DNA of 64,000 bases from positions 9,310,501 to 9,374,500 of the forward strand of contig NZ_CP147913.1 in NCBI RefSeq assembly GCF_037414475.1. Direction: 5' to 3'. The DNA comes from Myxococcus stipitatus. GTDB taxonomy: Bacteria > Myxococcota > Myxococcia > Myxococcales > Myxococcaceae. The position numbers and the translations under genes were made by a program. This document shows positions 44,010-55,271 of the stretch, one piece after another (the first letter of the stretch is position 1; every line of letters begins with the position of its first letter). The notes below the pieces were generated by a model that searched no databases, was not told where the DNA came from, and saw only the letters and a list, made by a program, of their open reading frames with translations.

Positions 44010-47000
44010 GCAAGCCAGACAAGTCGACTGAACTCTCCGCGCTCCAGCGCGCCGCGCTTCTCGTGGAGAAGCTCCAGGCTCGCCTCGACGGCGTGGAGCG
44101 CGCTCGCACCGAACCGATTGCCGTCATCGGCATGGGCTGCCGTTTCCCAGGAGGCGCCTCCGATGAGGCGTCGTACTGGAAGCTCTTGCGGGATGGCGTG
44201 GATGCCGTGCGCGAGGTGCCTGCCTCCCGCTGGGACGCGGCCAGCTACTACGACCCGGAGCGAGGTGTCCCCGGCAAGATGTATGGCACTCGGGGCGGCT
44301 ACCTCGACGACGTGGAGCACTTCGACGCGCCCTTCTTCGGCATCTCTCCTCGTGAAGCGGAGACGCTCGACCCTCAGCAGCGGCTGGTGCTGGAGGTCGC
44401 GTGGGAGGCGTTGGAGAACGCGGGGCAGGCGCCGGATCGCCTCGTGGGAAGCAAGACGGGCGTGTTCCTGGGCGTGATGTCCAACGACAACATGGCGCGC
44501 CTGATGAAGCGGGAGGACAACACCCGCTTCGATGGCTACTCGGCGACGGGCAACGGCTTCTGCTTCGTGCCCGGCCGTCTGTCATACGTGCTCGGGCTCC
44601 AGGGGCCGAGCATGCCGGTGGACACCGCCTGCTCGTCCTCGCTCGTCTCGTTGCATCTGGCCTGTGAGAGCCTCCGCAACGGCGAGTCGACCATGGCGTT
44701 GGCGGGAGGCGTGAACCTCATCCTCTCTCCGGAGATCACCCTCTGCCTCTGCAACATGCAGGCGCTCGCGGGAGATGGACGGTGCAAGACGTTCGATGCC
44801 TCGGCGGACGGGTACGTGCGTGGTGAGGGCTGCGGCATCCTCGTGCTCAAGCGGCTGTCGGATGCACAGCGCGATGGGGACAAGGTCCTCGCGCTGATTC
44901 GAGGCTCGGCGGTCAATCATGATGGAGCCAGCGGAGGACTGACGGTCCCCAGCGGCCCTGCGCAGCAGACGGTGGTCCAGCGTGCTCTCGACAATGCGCG
45001 CATCGACCCGGCGCTGGTGGGTTACATCGAAGCTCACGGCACGGGCACGCCGCTGGGAGACCCCATCGAACTCAGGGCGCTCGGCGCGGTGCTGGGGAAG
45101 GGGCGTCCGGCGGATCGGCCGTTCTTCATCGGGTCGGTGAAGACGAACATCGGGCATCTGGAGCCGGCGGCGGGAATCGCCGGGGTCATCAAGACCATCC
45201 TCGCGCTGAAGAACAAGGAGCTGCCGCCGCATCTCCACTTCCGCACGCCGAATCCCCACATCGAGTGGGACCGCATCCCCGCGCGAGTCCCCACGGGGCG
45301 CACGCCGTGGCCCGCAATCGAGGGCCGGCGCATCGCGGGTGTGAGCTCCTTTGGGCTGAGTGGAACGAATGCACATGTGGTGCTGGAGGAGGCTCCGGCA
45401 TCCACCGTGGCGCCTCCGGAGGACAGCAGGGCACAGCTCGTCGTCATCTCCGCGAAGACGCAGCCGTCCTTGGCGCTCGCCGCGGAGTCCTGGCGTTCGC
45501 ACCTCAAGCAGGAGGAGGCTGAGGGCGTCTCGGTCGCGGACCTGAGCTACACGGCGGCGCTCGGGCGCGCGCATCACGACCATCGCCTCGCCTTGGTGGC
45601 CAAGACGCGGCAGGAGCTGGTCGAGCAGCTCGACGCCTTCGCCGCCGGGGAGAGTCATCCCGGGTTGTCGGTGGGGCGGCGGAGCGCGGGGCTACCTCGG
45701 AAGCTGGTGTTCGTGTTTCCGGGGCAGGGCTCGCAGTGGCAGGGCATGGGGCGCAGGCTCTACGCCGAGGATGCCACCTTCCGCGAGGTCATCGACCGCT
45801 GCCACGAGGCGATGCGCCCGTTCACCGACTGGTCGCTTCGCGACATGGTGACCTTGCCCGAGTCGCCTCCTCGCTGGAACGATATCGACGTCATCCAGCC
45901 GACGCTGTTCGCGATGCAGGTGGCGCTGGCGGCGGTGTGGCGGTCGCTGGGGATGGAGCCGCACGCGGTGGTGGGCCACAGCATGGGTGAGGTGGCGGCG
46001 GCGCATGTGGCCGGGGCGCTCTCGCTGGAGGACGGGGCGCGCATCATCTGCGAGCGGAGCAAGCTCCTGCGCGGCGTCAGTGGCAAGGGCGCGATGGCGG
46101 TCGTGGACCTCTCGAGGGCGCAGGCGGAGGTGGAGCTCCGGGGCTTCGAGGACCGGATTGCCATCGCCGTCAGCAACAGCCCTCGGTCGACGGTGATATC
46201 GGGAGACCCGGGGGCGCTGAAGGAAGTGGTGGAGCGGCTGGAGCGGCGAGAGGTCTTCTGCCGTTGGGTCAAGGTGGACGTGGCCTCACACAGCCCTCAG
46301 ATGGACCCACTGCGGCAGGCGCTGCTGGAGCGGATGTCGAGCGTCACGCCGGCCACGAGTGTCATCCCCATCTGCTCCACGGTGACTGGGGCGGTGCTGG
46401 ATGGCCAGGAGATGGACGGTGCGTACTGGGTACGAAACCTGCGAGAGCCGGTGTTGTTCGCCGATTCAGTGAAGCGCCTGGTGGCCGATGGCCATGTGAC
46501 GTTCATCGAGCTGAGCCCGCACCCCGTGCTCATCCCGTTCGTGGAGGCGATGCTGAAGGAGTGGGACTCCTCTGGCCGGGGGCTCGTTGTTCCAAGCCTG
46601 CGCCGTGAGCAGGAGGAGTGGTCCGTCCTGCTGTCGTCACTGGGCCGGCTGCACACGAACGTGGACGGAGTTGACTGGCGTCGGCTGCACCCGGTGAAGC
46701 GTCGTCCCGTCTCGCTGCCGACGTACCCGTGGCAGCGCGAGAAGTATTGGATTGATGTGGGGACAGGCGCGGGGACGCAGGGGCGGCGTGTGGGGGGCGC
46801 GGGGCATCCGCTGCTTGGGGCTTCGTTCACGACGTCCGTGCAGCGGGGGGCTCGCTTCTGGGAGTCGGCGTTGGCGCCGACGGAGCCGTCCTACCTGGCG
46901 GACCATCGGGTCGGTGGCGCGGTCATCCTTCCTGCGACCGCATATCTGGAGATGGCGCTCTCGGCGGCCCACGAGATGTTCGGTGTGGACGCATGTGAGC

Positions 47001-50000
47001 TGGTCGGCACCTCTTTCAAGGAGGCGTTGCTGTTCCCGGAGGGGCAGACGCGCACGGTGCAGACGGCGCTGACGGAGGAGGGGGAGGGGAGCGTCACGTT
47101 CCTGTTGTCGAGCCAGATGACTGGGGACGCCGCGAAGGGCTGGCTGTCGCATGCGGCGGGGCGGATCCGGAAGCCGAGCCACGAGCCGGGTCGGGTGCTG
47201 GAGTCACTCGATGCGATTCGGGAGCGCTGCGGAACACTCGTGACGCGCGAGGCGTACTACGAGGCGCTGGCGAGCCGTGGCGTCACCTATGGCCCGCGAT
47301 TCCAGGGCGTGCAGCAGGTCTGGCGAGGGAGCGGTGAAGCGCTGGGACAGGTGCGTCTGCCCGAGCATCTGGTGGCGAAGGCGGGGGCGTACCGCATCCA
47401 TCCGGTGCTGTTGGATGCGTGTTTCCAGGTGGTGGCCGCGGCCGTCGATGAAGCAGCCGCGGGCGAGCACGCGGGTCCCGCGGTCCCTGTGTTGCTGGAG
47501 GCCCTGCGGGTCCACGAGCGGCCGGGGGCCGAGGTCTACTGCCACGTGCGGTCTCGCGCGGGACAACACGGGCAAGGGGGGGCGCTCGACTTCGACCTCG
47601 TGCTCATGGATGAGTCTGGCCGGGTTCTCGTGGAGGCGCTCGGTCTGCGCATGCGGCGGCTGGAGGTCCCGGCCGCCGAGCGCGACACTCGCGAGCTGTT
47701 CTTCGGTCAGGAGTGGAGAGCGGCACCCGCTCCGGAGGCTTCGGCCGATGGGGAGCGAATCGCCGGGCGGTGGTTGCTGCTGGGCGATGGGAGCGAGCTG
47801 GCCGATGGGGTCGAGTCGTTGCTGCGCGCAAGGCCCGAAGGAGTCGTGCGGGTGGATGTCGCGGGATTGGGGGCAGAAGACTTCGACCGCGTGGTGGCGG
47901 AGGCCGGAGCAGGAGCGGGGCTGCGAGGTGTCATTCATCTCGCGAGCCACGGTGGAGTCCAGGGGACGGAGTTCTCACCCGAGACGCTGGAGGAGAGTCG
48001 GGCTCTCGGGTGTGGTCCGGTGCTGCATCTATTGCAGGCGCTCACGCGAGCGCGGCTGCGTCAGGCGCCCCGCCTGTGGATCGTGACGCGGGGTGTACAT
48101 GACAGCGGTGGGAGTCTGGCCGCGAGTGTGGCGCAGGCTCCGCTGTGGGGACTCGGGCGCACGCTGGCGCAGGAGCACCCTGAGTTCCGCTGCAAGCGCG
48201 TGGACGTGTCCGCGCGGCTGGGGCCCGGAGACGCGGGAGCGGCGCTGGTCCGTGAGTTGGTGGGTGGGGATGCGGAGGAGGAGGTGTCCCTTCGCGCCGA
48301 TGGGCGTCATGTCGCGCGCATCGTGCGAAGTGCGCCCGAGCGGGCCGAGCACGAGGCCCTGGTTCCCGCGCGGGGACGCGCCTTCCGTGTGGAGCGGCCA
48401 GAGGCGGGGCGGTTCGAGCTGTGCGCGAGTGAGCGGTGCCCGCCTGGGCCTGGCGAGATTGAGATTGAAGCCAAGGTGCTGGTGCTTCAGGGCGATGGTG
48501 AGTCGGCCCTGGGGTGTGGCGGGCGGGTCGTGGCCCGTGGCGAGGGGGTGCAAGGTGTCGAGATAGGAGAGGAGCGAATCGCCCTCGTGCCGTCGGGACT
48601 CGGGTCGCACGTGAGCGTCCCGGTTGCATGCACGGTCGGGAGACCGAGCGCGGTGCCGGTGGCCGAGGCCTCGGTCATGGCGGTGACCCTCCTTCCTGCC
48701 TGGTATGCGCTCCACCATCTGGGACGGATTCAACGCGGTGATCGCCTTCTCGTCGCCGGAGCTCCGAGCGAGATGCGGAGGACAGTGGTTGAGCTGGCCC
48801 ATCGAGTCGGGGCAACGGTCGTCGCGGAAGACCGCCAGTTGAACGATGGAGTCGACATCGCCGTCATTACGACCGGTGCGGGCGACATTGACGGCCGCCT
48901 GTTGATGTTGAGGGAGGGCGGTCGTGTGCTCGACCTCCGTGAGTCAGCAACACGAGGACGTGTGGGGGGCGCGAACGTCGCCTACTTCGCGGTCGACGTG
49001 GCGGAGCTCGCGAACCGTCGGCCCGAACGGATCGTCGCGCTATGGCGCGAGGTGATGACCTCCCTTGAAGCGAAGGATGCATGGGCGCCTCGGTTGAGGG
49101 CCGTGCCGATCTCCGAGGCGAGGACCGTCGCGCGAGACTCCGCCGGAAAGGAAGGGCATGCCTCCGGGAATCGCCGCGTGATGGCTCGAGACGTCGCATA
49201 CGGCCTCGGCGAATCAGCGGCGCGCGGAACTCAGCTGGATGCGAGCATCGGGAGTGACTCTTCGCTGGAGTCGGGAGCGCGGGCGCTGGCCGTAGAGCGC
49301 GGCCCGTTTGATTCACCGGCTCGCATCGCCTCGGAGGAGGCCGCGGCAATCGTGGATGCTCAAGGCTCCACGGCACCGGCTGTTGTGCTCGACCTCAACG
49401 ACTCACGGGCGCGTGTCGTGGTGCCAGCGAAGGAGGCACGCCGGCTGCGGCCGGAGGGCTCCTACCTCATCACGGGAGGGTTGGGTGGTCTCGGCCTCGC
49501 TGTGGCGGGGTGGATGGTGGAGCAGGGGGCCCGGCACCTCGTGCTCCTGGGGCGCGGTACCCAGTTGAAGGAGGCGCAGCAGGCGGCGGTCTCCGCGATG
49601 GAGGCGGCTGGTGCTCGAGTCACTGTCACTGGCGCGGATGTGGCGCAGCGTTCGCAACTCGCGCGTGTCTTCGCGGACATCGCCACGAGTGGCCACCCGC
49701 TGTGTGGTGTCGTCCATGCCGCCGGTGTCCTGGATGACGGCGTCCTGGCTCAGCAGACGGAAGAGAGATTCCGCCGCGTCATGGCTCCCAAGGTCCTCGG
49801 CGCGTGGAATCTGCACGAGTTGACGCTTGAGCTTCCGCTCGACTTCTTCGTGCTCTACTCGTCAGCGGCCTCGTTCTTCGGTGCGCCGGGCCAGGGCAAC
49901 TACGCGGCCGCCAATGCCTTCATGGACGCGTTGGCGCTCCAGCGCAGGGCTCGAGGCCTGCCCGCCTTGAGCATCAACTGGGGCGCCTTCTCCGAGGTCG

Positions 50001-50602
50001 GTCTGGCCGCCGCGCAGGACAACCGAGGCGCTCGGCTCGCGCGGCGCGGCGCGGGCAGCCTCACCCCGGCCGAGGGCAACACGATTCTCGGACGACTGCT
50101 GGACGGAGCCGCGACGGGAATGGGCGTCATGCCGCTCGACCTGCGCCGGTGGACCGAGTTGTCACCTCAAGCCCGCTCCTCCCCCTGGTGGTCGGAGTTG
50201 ATCCCCACCGGAGCCGGCGCGGCGCCTGGTGCCAGGGACGAAGCCCTGCTGGAGGTCCTGCGCAAGGCGACGCCTGAAGAGGGACGTGCTCGAGTCGAGC
50301 AACTCATCCGCGAGCAGATGGCGCGGGTCCTCCGGTTGGACTCCTCCCGCATCGACCGGGAGGCCCCACTTCAGAGCTTCGGCCTCGACTCACTGATGGG
50401 CCTGGAGCTGCGCAACCGATTGGAGGCCGCGCTCGGCGTGCCGTTGCCGGCCTCCCTCATGTGGAAACACCCGACGCTGGCCGCGCTCGGGGAGCACCTG
50501 ACTGGCGAAGTGATGGACCGCACCCTGGCCGAGCAGCTCGCGCAAGCGAGCCTGTCCGAGGGCGCGCTCACCACCGACGACAACGAGGTCCTGGTCCTAT
50601 GA
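44006..50602 (+). CDS. PKS extension module 8: KS-AT-DH-(dead ER)-KR-ACP (methylmalonyl)
   Basis: 2198 aa, the size of a fully reducing module. KS (36-460) Cys209; AT (567-870) GHSMG Ser659 and VASH (759-762), methylmalonyl type; DH (930-1215) His967 in an intact HxxxGxxxxP with YGP; an ER-like region (1456-1710) whose NADPH loop is lost; a low-complexity linker (1710-1812); KR (1818-2000) LDD type, Tyr1966; ACP Ser2129. With the ER dead, the C2=C3 alkene remains and C2 carries a methyl, matching the alpha-methyl enamide of phenalamide. The C-terminus lacks the helical docking element of the other PKSs and ends in a short acidic/hydrophobic tail, [10 protein letters not shown], suited to the TubC-type docking domain of the next protein. 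Overlaps of 4 bp occur on both sides. Confidence 0.95.
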   Translation: MSKPDKSTELSALQRAALLVEKLQARLDGVERARTEPIAVIGMGCRFPGGASDEASYWKLLRDGVDAVREVPASRWDAASYYDPERGVPGKMYGTRGGYLDDVEHFDAPFFGISPREAETLDPQQRLVLEVAWEALENAGQAPDRLVGSKTGVFLGVMSNDNMARLMKREDNTRFDGYSATGNGFCFVPGRLSYVLGLQGPSMPVDTACSSSLVSLHLACESLRNGESTMALAGGVNLILSPEITLCLCNMQALAGDGRCKTFDASADGYVRGEGCGILVLKRLSDAQRDGDKVLALIRGSAVNHDGASGGLTVPSGPAQQTVVQRALDNARIDPALVGYIEAHGTGTPLGDPIELRALGAVLGKGRPADRPFFIGSVKTNIGHLEPAAGIAGVIKTILALKNKELPPHLHFRTPNPHIEWDRIPARVPTGRTPWPAIEGRRIAGVSSFGLSGTNAHVVLEEAPASTVAPPEDSRAQLVVISAKTQPSLALAAESWRSHLKQEEAEGVSVADLSYTAALGRAHHDHRLALVAKTRQELVEQLDAFAAGESHPGLSVGRRSAGLPRKLVFVFPGQGSQWQGMGRRLYAEDATFREVIDRCHEAMRPFTDWSLRDMVTLPESPPRWNDIDVIQPTLFAMQVALAAVWRSLGMEPHAVVGHSMGEVAAAHVAGALSLEDGARIICERSKLLRGVSGKGAMAVVDLSRAQAEVELRGFEDRIAIAVSNSPRSTVISGDPGALKEVVERLERREVFCRWVKVDVASHSPQMDPLRQALLERMSSVTPATSVIPICSTVTGAVLDGQEMDGAYWVRNLREPVLFADSVKRLVADGHVTFIELSPHPVLIPFVEAMLKEWDSSGRGLVVPSLRREQEEWSVLLSSLGRLHTNVDGVDWRRLHPVKRRPVSLPTYPWQREKYWIDVGTGAGTQGRRVGGAGHPLLGASFTTSVQRGARFWESALAPTEPSYLADHRVGGAVILPATAYLEMALSAAHEMFGVDACELVGTSFKEALLFPEGQTRTVQTALTEEGEGSVTFLLSSQMTGDAAKGWLSHAAGRIRKPSHEPGRVLESLDAIRERCGTLVTREAYYEALASRGVTYGPRFQGVQQVWRGSGEALGQVRLPEHLVAKAGAYRIHPVLLDACFQVVAAAVDEAAAGEHAGPAVPVLLEALRVHERPGAEVYCHVRSRAGQHGQGGALDFDLVLMDESGRVLVEALGLRMRRLEVPAAERDTRELFFGQEWRAAPAPEASADGERIAGRWLLLGDGSELADGVESLLRARPEGVVRVDVAGLGAEDFDRVVAEAGAGAGLRGVIHLASHGGVQGTEFSPETLEESRALGCGPVLHLLQALTRARLRQAPRLWIVTRGVHDSGGSLAASVAQAPLWGLGRTLAQEHPEFRCKRVDVSARLGPGDAGAALVRELVGGDAEEEVSLRADGRHVARIVRSAPERAEHEALVPARGRAFRVERPEAGRFELCASERCPPGPGEIEIEAKVLVLQGDGESALGCGGRVVARGEGVQGVEIGEERIALVPSGLGSHVSVPVACTVGRPSAVPVAEASVMAVTLLPAWYALHHLGRIQRGDRLLVAGAPSEMRRTVVELAHRVGATVVAEDRQLNDGVDIAVITTGAGDIDGRLLMLREGGRVLDLRESATRGRVGGANVAYFAVDVAELANRRPERIVALWREVMTSLEAKDAWAPRLRAVPISEARTVARDSAGKEGHASGNRRVMARDVAYGLGESAARGTQLDASIGSDSSLESGARALAVERGPFDSPARIASEEAAAIVDAQGSTAPAVVLDLNDSRARVVVPAKEARRLRPEGSYLITGGLGGLGLAVAGWMVEQGARHLVLLGRGTQLKEAQQAAVSAMEAAGARVTVTGADVAQRSQLARVFADIATSGHPLCGVVHAAGVLDDGVLAQQTEERFRRVMAPKVLGAWNLHELTLELPLDFFVLYSSAASFFGAPGQGNYAAANAFMDALALQRRARGLPALSINWGAFSEVGLAAAQDNRGARLARRGAGSLTPAEGNTILGRLLDGAATGMGVMPLDLRRWTELSPQARSSPWWSELIPTGAGAAPGARDEALLEVLRKATPEEGRARVEQLIREQMARVLRLDSSRIDREAPLQSFGLDSLMGLELRNRLEAALGVPLPASLMWKHPTLAALGEHLTGEVMDRTLAEQLAQASLSEGALTTDDNEVLVL
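48371..49134 (+). pseudogene. Decayed enoylreductase domain inside module 8
   Basis: This region lies between the KR structural part and the KR and keeps the ER outline: [14 protein letters not shown] aligns with TPPGPGEVEIEVEA of module 1, then [20 protein letters not shown] aligns with TAWYAVQHLGRARKGEKILI. The NADPH loop, HSASGGTG in module 1, is VAGAPSEM here (residues 1583-1590). Segments are shortened and the substrate-pocket region is lost. It is an in-frame, non-functional domain relic; the gene itself is intact. Confidence 0.85.
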
Positions 50603-53600
50603 ACATCCGTGAGTTCCTGGTCACCCTCACCCAGAAGGGAGTGGGCCTCCGCGCAGAGGGAGACAAGCTCGTCGTCCAAGCAGGAAAGGCGGTCCTCTCG
50701 CCGGAGTTGCGCGCGGAGCTCGCGTCGCGCAAGGCGGAGATTCTCGCGTTCCTCCAGAAGCACACAGGAAGCCCGGGGCAAGGCAGTGACGGAGCCCAGG
50801 CGCCCGCGCGGCCCGAGGTCCTCCCGTTGGCCACTGGCCAGGAGCGGCTCTGGTTCCTCGACCGGCTCCTGCCGGATACGGCGCAGTACAACGTCCACCT
50901 CGGCCTCCGGGTTCGCGGGACACTCGACGTCTCGCTGCTTCGCCGGAGCCTGGACGAAGTGGTGCGGCGGCACGAAGTGCTCCGCACTCGATTCCCCGAG
51001 GTGGATGGAAGCCCTCGTCAGGTCATCGCACCCGAAGACAGCGGCGCTGCCCTCTCCATCATCGAGCGTGTGGGCCTCTCGGCGCAGGAGCGAGAGGCAG
51101 AGCTCCTGCGGTGCTCGGAGGAGCTGTCCCGGAAGCCCTTCGACCTGGCCCATGGGCCGCTGTTGCGGGTCACGCTCCTCGTGCTCGGCCCCGATGACTT
51201 CGGCCTCTTCTTCACACAGCACCACATCATCACGGATGGCTGGTCGCTCGGCGTCTTCATCCGTGAGTTCTCGGCGCTGTACGGTGCCCATGCGCGGGGA
51301 CAAGCCTCTCCGCTGCCGCCGGTCTCCATGCAGTTCGCGGAGGCCGCGCTGCGGGAACAGGCATGGCTGCGAAGCGACGCGGCGGCCCGTGAGCGCGCGC
51401 ACTGGAAGGGGAAGCTCGCGGGCATGCAGCAGCTCCAGCTTCCCGTGGACCGCGCGGTGGCCCTCCAGAGTTTCCGAGGCGCGGTGCTTCCCTTCCATCT
51501 CTCGGAGGCACTCAGCGCGGAGCTGAAGGAGTTGGCCCGGCGAGAGGGATGCAGCCTCTTCATGGTCCTGTTCGCAGCGCTCGCGGCGCTCTTCCATCGC
51601 TACTCAGGCCAGGCCGACTTCGGCCTGGGGACCGTCGTCGCGAACCGTGGAACGGTGCCGCCGGACCTCATCGGCTTCGTGGCCAATACGCTCGCGCTGC
51701 GCTGTGACCTCTCCGGCGAACCGACGTTCACACAATGGCTGGCCCGCGCGCGGACGGTGGTCCTCGAGGCCATGGACCACCAGGAGCTCCCGTTCAGCGA
51801 AGTCGTGCAGGCCGCGGGGGCTCCTCGCGACGGTGGTTTCAACCCGCTGGTGCGTGCGTGCTTCACGCTGGAGAACATCCCGGCGCCGACGCTCGACCTG
51901 CCGGGGACGAAGTGGTCGTTCCTGAGGGGCGCGCCGGATGGCAGCGTGGAGGGAACGGCGAAGTTCGACCTCGCGCTCATCATGGCCACCGCGGAGCAGG
52001 GGCTGGCCGGCATGCTGGAGTACTCGACGGAGCTGTTCGACGCGCGGACGGCCGAGCGGATGGTGGGGCATTTCCAGGTGATGCTGGAGGCCATCGTGGC
52101 GCGGCCGGATGAGCGCCTGTCGAAGCTGCCGCTGCTGACCCGAGAGGAGCGGAACCAGGTCCTCGTCGAGTGGAACGACACCGCGTTCCCCGTCCCATCC
52201 ACGAGCATCCACGGTCTGGTGGAGGCCCAGGTCGAACGCACGCCGGACGCCGTGGCCTTGGTGAGCGGGCAGCGGCGCCTCACGTATGCCGAGCTGAACC
52301 GTCGCGCCAACCAGCTCGCGCACCACCTGCGCCGCCTGGGCGTGGGCCCCGAGGTGCGCGTGGGCATCTGCGTGGAGCGCACGGAGGATGTCGTCATCGG
52401 GTTGTTGGGCATCCTCAAGGCGGGAGGCGCGTATGTTCCGCTCGACCCCGCGTATCCCAAGGAGCGCCTCGCGCTCATCCTCGAGGATGCGAGGGTGCCC
52501 GTGCTGCTCACCCAGCAGCGGCTCCTCGCGGACCTGCCCGAACACTCGGCACACGTCCTGTGTCTGGACTCCGATGGGGCCGTGCTCGACGCGGAGCGGG
52601 CGGACAACCCCCCAGGTCTGGCGGGCCCGGAGCACCTCGCGTACCTCATCTACACGTCGGGCTCGACGGGGCGGCCCAAGGGCGTGATGATTGAACACCG
52701 CAGCGCGGTGGCCTTCCTCATCTGGGCCACGCGGGTCTTCTCGAGCGATCAGCTCGCGGGGACGCTGGCCTCGACGTCGATGTGCTTCGACCTGTCCGTC
52801 TTCGAGATGTTCGCGCCGTTGTGTGTGGGCGGCAGGGTCATCGTCGCGAAGAACGCGCTGGAGCTGCCGGAGCTTCCCTCGGCCCGGGAGGTGACGCTCA
52901 TCAACACCGTGCCCTCGGCGATGAACGCGCTCCTCCTGGCGGGGGCCGTCCCTCCGTCCATCACCACCGTGAATCTCGCGGGTGAGGCGCTGGGGGCCAC
53001 GCTCGTCGAGCGCATCTACCAGCTGAGCCACGTGCAGGGCGTGTTCAACCTCTACGGCCCGAGCGAGACGACGACATACTCGACCTGGACGCGGGTGGAG
53101 CGTGGGGAGCACGTGCTCATCGGGCGCCCCGTTGGGAACACCCAGGTCTACGTGCTGGACACGAACCTGGAGCCTGTTCCTCCCGGTGTGCCGGGCGAGG
53201 TCTACATCGCGGGCCTCGGAGTGGCGCGAGGCTACCTGGACCGCCCGGAGCTCACGGCGGAGCGCTTCGTGCGTTCCCCCTTCGGGACCGAGGCCGGGGC
53301 GCGCATGTATCGGACGGGAGACCTGGCGAGGTGGCTGCCAGACGGGCGGCTCGACTACCTGGGCCGGATGGATCACCAGGTCAAGCTCCGAGGCTTCCGC
53401 ATCGAGCTGGGAGAGATTGGCGCGGTGCTCGTGAAGCACCCGGGCGTGCGTGACGCGGTGGTCATCGTGCGTGAAGACCTGGGCCCGGAGAAGCAGCTCG
53501 TCGCCTACGTGGTCGCGCGCGGGGAACAGGCCGTCGAGTCAGCGGAGCTGCGCAACCACCTGAAGACCCGGTTGCCGGAGTACATGGTCCCCAGTGTCTT

Positions 53601-55143
53601 CGTGCACCTGGCGGCCCTGCCGCTGACGCCGAATGGCAAGGTGGACCGGAAGGCCCTCCCCGCGCCGGAGGGCGCGCGAGCAGGGACTCCGAAGGAGTAC
53701 GTCGCGCCGAGGACTCCCGATGAAGAGACCCTCGGCGCCGTGTGGCGCGAGGTGCTGCGCGTCGAGCAGGTGGGCATCCACGACAACTTCTTCGACCTCG
53801 GAGGCAGCTCGTTGTCGCTGTATCAGGTCCTGACCCGGGTGCGCGCCGCGTGCTCCGTGGAGCTGACCCTGCGCGAGCTGCTCCAGGCGGCGACCCTGGC
53901 GGACCTGGGGCGGACCGTGGAGGCCGTGCGCTCGGGAGTCCGCCTGGTGCGCGACACCCAGACGGACATGGCGGCGGATGCCGTGCTCGAAGCGGACATC
54001 GACCCGAGAGGGCTCCCCGGACCCCGCACGCTCCCACCGCGCACCATTCTGCTGACGGGGGCCACGGGGTTCCTCGGGGCGTTCCTGCTGGAGGAACTCT
54101 GCCGCAAGACGGACGCGAGCATCTGGTGCCTCGTGCGCTGCTCGGATGCCCAGGATGGGATGCGCCGGATTCGCAAGAACCTGGAGGGGTACTCCCTTTG
54201 GAGCGATGCACTGGCCTCTCGCATCGTCCCGCTGCGAGGCGACATCGGGAAGCCGCTGCTGGGCCTCTCCGAAGCGGAGTTCCAGCGTCTGGCCGGAGAG
54301 GTCGATGTCATCCTCCACAACGGCGCGCTGGTGAACTTCCTCTACCCCTACGAGGGACTCAAAGCCGCGAACGTGCTGGGCACGAGGGAGATCCTCCGCC
54401 TGGCCACGCGGACCCGCGTCAAGCCGCTGCACTACGTGTCGACCATCTCGGTGCTGGCCTCGGGGCGCGCGGAGGCGATTCGCGAGGATGAACCCCTGGG
54501 GCCGCCGTCCTCCGTGGCCGGAGGCTACTCACAGAGCAAGTGGGTGGCGGAGAGCCTCGTGAGGGCGGCCTCGCAGCGGGGACTGCCGGTCACCATCTAC
54601 CGGCCCGGGCGAATCACGGGCCACAGCCAGACGGGCGCGTGGGGGGCGGAGGACCTGCTGTGCAGGACACTTCAGGCCTGCGTCCGGATGGGCGCGGCGC
54701 CTCAGGTCGAGGCGATGATCGAGCTGACGCCGGTGGACTACGCGAGCCGCGCCATCGTGGGCCTCGCGACGCATCCGGAGTCATCCGGCAAGACGTTCCA
54801 CATCGTCAATCCAAGGACCGTGCGCGCCACCACGCTCTGGAGCGGCATGCAGGCGTTTGGCTACCCGCTGCGCATCCTGGGCTTCGACGCCTGGCTTGCC
54901 GAGCTCGCGTCGGCGCAGGCGTCGGATGCGGTCCTCATGGAGCTTCACTCCATCCTCCAGCAGGTCCCCGCGGAGGACCGGACCGCCTCGGGACCTCGCA
55001 TGGCGGTGTGCGACAGCCAGAACGCGGTCAAGGCACTCGAGCCGCTGGGGACGCACTGCCCTCAGGTCAATGACAGCTTGATGTCGACATACCTCGCCTC
55101 GCTCGTCCGCCGAGGCTTCATCTCCGCACCGATGAATACGTAA
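50599..55143 (+). CDS. NRPS: TubC docking-C-A(Ala)-PCP-reductase; alaninol-forming release module
   Basis: 1514 aa from the ATG at 50599, which overlaps the module 8 stop (ATGA); the frame is open further upstream but that part is PKS antiphase. TubC-type N-terminal docking domain (1-52, [20 protein letters not shown]); C domain with HHIITDG (208-214); A domain (540-1040) with [11 protein letters not shown] from about 688; PCP with Ser1071 in GGSSL; C-terminal thioester reductase (1148-1514) with GATGFLG (near 1154) and YSQSK (Tyr1310, Lys1314). Reading the ten specificity positions by eye against PheA gives D-L-F-N-N-A-L-T-Y-K, an alanine code. It should amidate the polyene acid with L-alanine and release it reductively, to the aldehyde and then to alaninol. 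Architecture and length match MxaA of myxalamid biosynthesis as I recall it. Confidence 0.95.
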   Translation: MNIREFLVTLTQKGVGLRAEGDKLVVQAGKAVLSPELRAELASRKAEILAFLQKHTGSPGQGSDGAQAPARPEVLPLATGQERLWFLDRLLPDTAQYNVHLGLRVRGTLDVSLLRRSLDEVVRRHEVLRTRFPEVDGSPRQVIAPEDSGAALSIIERVGLSAQEREAELLRCSEELSRKPFDLAHGPLLRVTLLVLGPDDFGLFFTQHHIITDGWSLGVFIREFSALYGAHARGQASPLPPVSMQFAEAALREQAWLRSDAAARERAHWKGKLAGMQQLQLPVDRAVALQSFRGAVLPFHLSEALSAELKELARREGCSLFMVLFAALAALFHRYSGQADFGLGTVVANRGTVPPDLIGFVANTLALRCDLSGEPTFTQWLARARTVVLEAMDHQELPFSEVVQAAGAPRDGGFNPLVRACFTLENIPAPTLDLPGTKWSFLRGAPDGSVEGTAKFDLALIMATAEQGLAGMLEYSTELFDARTAERMVGHFQVMLEAIVARPDERLSKLPLLTREERNQVLVEWNDTAFPVPSTSIHGLVEAQVERTPDAVALVSGQRRLTYAELNRRANQLAHHLRRLGVGPEVRVGICVERTEDVVIGLLGILKAGGAYVPLDPAYPKERLALILEDARVPVLLTQQRLLADLPEHSAHVLCLDSDGAVLDAERADNPPGLAGPEHLAYLIYTSGSTGRPKGVMIEHRSAVAFLIWATRVFSSDQLAGTLASTSMCFDLSVFEMFAPLCVGGRVIVAKNALELPELPSAREVTLINTVPSAMNALLLAGAVPPSITTVNLAGEALGATLVERIYQLSHVQGVFNLYGPSETTTYSTWTRVERGEHVLIGRPVGNTQVYVLDTNLEPVPPGVPGEVYIAGLGVARGYLDRPELTAERFVRSPFGTEAGARMYRTGDLARWLPDGRLDYLGRMDHQVKLRGFRIELGEIGAVLVKHPGVRDAVVIVREDLGPEKQLVAYVVARGEQAVESAELRNHLKTRLPEYMVPSVFVHLAALPLTPNGKVDRKALPAPEGARAGTPKEYVAPRTPDEETLGAVWREVLRVEQVGIHDNFFDLGGSSLSLYQVLTRVRAACSVELTLRELLQAATLADLGRTVEAVRSGVRLVRDTQTDMAADAVLEADIDPRGLPGPRTLPPRTILLTGATGFLGAFLLEELCRKTDASIWCLVRCSDAQDGMRRIRKNLEGYSLWSDALASRIVPLRGDIGKPLLGLSEAEFQRLAGEVDVILHNGALVNFLYPYEGLKAANVLGTREILRLATRTRVKPLHYVSTISVLASGRAEAIREDEPLGPPSSVAGGYSQSKWVAESLVRAASQRGLPVTIYRPGRITGHSQTGAWGAEDLLCRTLQACVRMGAAPQVEAMIELTPVDYASRAIVGLATHPESSGKTFHIVNPRTVRATTLWSGMQAFGYPLRILGFDAWLAELASAQASDAVLMELHSILQQVPAEDRTASGPRMAVCDSQNAVKALEPLGTHCPQVNDSLMSTYLASLVRRGFISAPMNT

Positions 55144-55225
55144 CCAGGCTGGGGATGTCTCATTTTCGTAAGACATTCCCGGACCCGCCTCGTTGATGGG
55201 GATGTCTGGAGCGCAGGTGGCTCCT

Positions 55226-55250
55226 GTCCGGCCAGTCCCCCTGGCCGGAC
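55226..55250 (+). terminator. Strong GC hairpin after the NRPS gene
   Basis: Perfect 10-bp inverted repeat GTCCGGCCAG / CTGGCCGGAC with a 5-nt loop, 83 nt after the NRPS stop and 22 nt before the lipoprotein start. No T-run follows, so it is either a terminator for the 54 kb operon of the kind common in high-GC bacteria or a 5'-UTR structure of the lipoprotein mRNA. The rest of 55144-55271 shows no other feature. Confidence 0.6.
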
Positions 55251-55271
55251 TTCATCCACGAGGTTTTGGTC

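Noticed and set aside
48371-49134. Functional enoylreductase in module 8
   Set aside because: The NADPH-binding loop is lost and the region is eroded compared with the intact ER of module 1.
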